Assembly (NCBI GenBank): GCA_947174885.1
Contig: CAMWKO010000007.1
Coordinates: 42,675-106,674, forward strand
DNA: 64,000 bases
Direction of reading: 5' to 3'
Source: an uncultured Clostridia bacterium
Lineage (GTDB): Bacteria > Bacillota > Clostridia > Lachnospirales > Lachnospiraceae
This document shows positions 63,995-64,000 of this stretch, in pieces (within the stretch, counting starts at the first letter, position 1; every line of letters begins with the position of its first letter). The notes under the pieces are model-generated. The model was not told where the DNA came from. It saw nothing but the letters and a program-made list of their open reading frames with translations, and did no database searches. The translations under genes and the position numbers were made by a program.

Positions 63995-64000
63995 ACTAAG

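Overview
The window reads as chromosome of a low-GC Firmicute, most likely a gut or rumen Lachnospiraceae. The base composition is very AT-rich with AGA/ATA-heavy codon use. It carries meso-diaminopimelate dehydrogenase, a PPi-type phosphofructokinase, a CIRCE-controlled groESL, LTA-synthase-like enzymes, an anchored starch-degrading set and a DUF6273-type domain. Species cannot be fixed from the sequence.

Layout. 1-2.9 kb: 5'-truncated caspase-like surface protein and a small membrane protein that shares a domain with it. 3-6.2 kb: carB (minus strand). 6.7-11.4 kb: ddh, a BlaI/BlaR1-type regulator pair and a MATE exporter. 11.8-17.7 kb: starch cluster of two wall/membrane-anchored starch-binding proteins and a membrane-anchored pullulanase ending in an L7/L12-like domain. 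17.8-28.2 kb: HAD phosphatase, 8-oxoguanine glycosylase, groES-groEL, a small membrane protein, a GT2 glycosyltransferase, an LTA-synthase-like enzyme and guaB. 28.4-34.8 kb: tight operon of GGDEF-EAL, TIR-TM-DUF6273, DHH phosphoesterase and PPi-phosphofructokinase. 34.8-42.4 kb: lgt, a ThiE-ThiD fusion, a THEP1-like NTPase, thiS-thiG-thiH, tenI and ppa. 42.8-49.5 kb: ABC exporter with two permeases, a second LTA-synthase-like protein, a FliD-like protein and acpP. 49.7-51.6 kb: PadR-DUF1700-DUF4097 operon.

52-64 kb is the most unusual region. It holds a 2113-residue RTX protein with a FrpC-like self-processing (Asp-Pro cleavage) module. Upstream lie three shorter, partly decayed cassettes that each repeat a small partner gene plus only the first ~290 residues of the RTX protein. 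The cassettes are separated by two kinds of palindromic repeat and look like a reservoir, or the debris, of repeated recombination.

A second theme is repeats. About fourteen copies or remnants of a 140-187 bp palindromic element (called R1 here) lie between genes. Several are flanked by 7-15 bp direct duplications and many abut, overlap or supply a stop codon, which points to a non-autonomous mobile element that inserts at gene 3' ends. No transposase, tRNA, rRNA or CRISPR array was recognised in the window.
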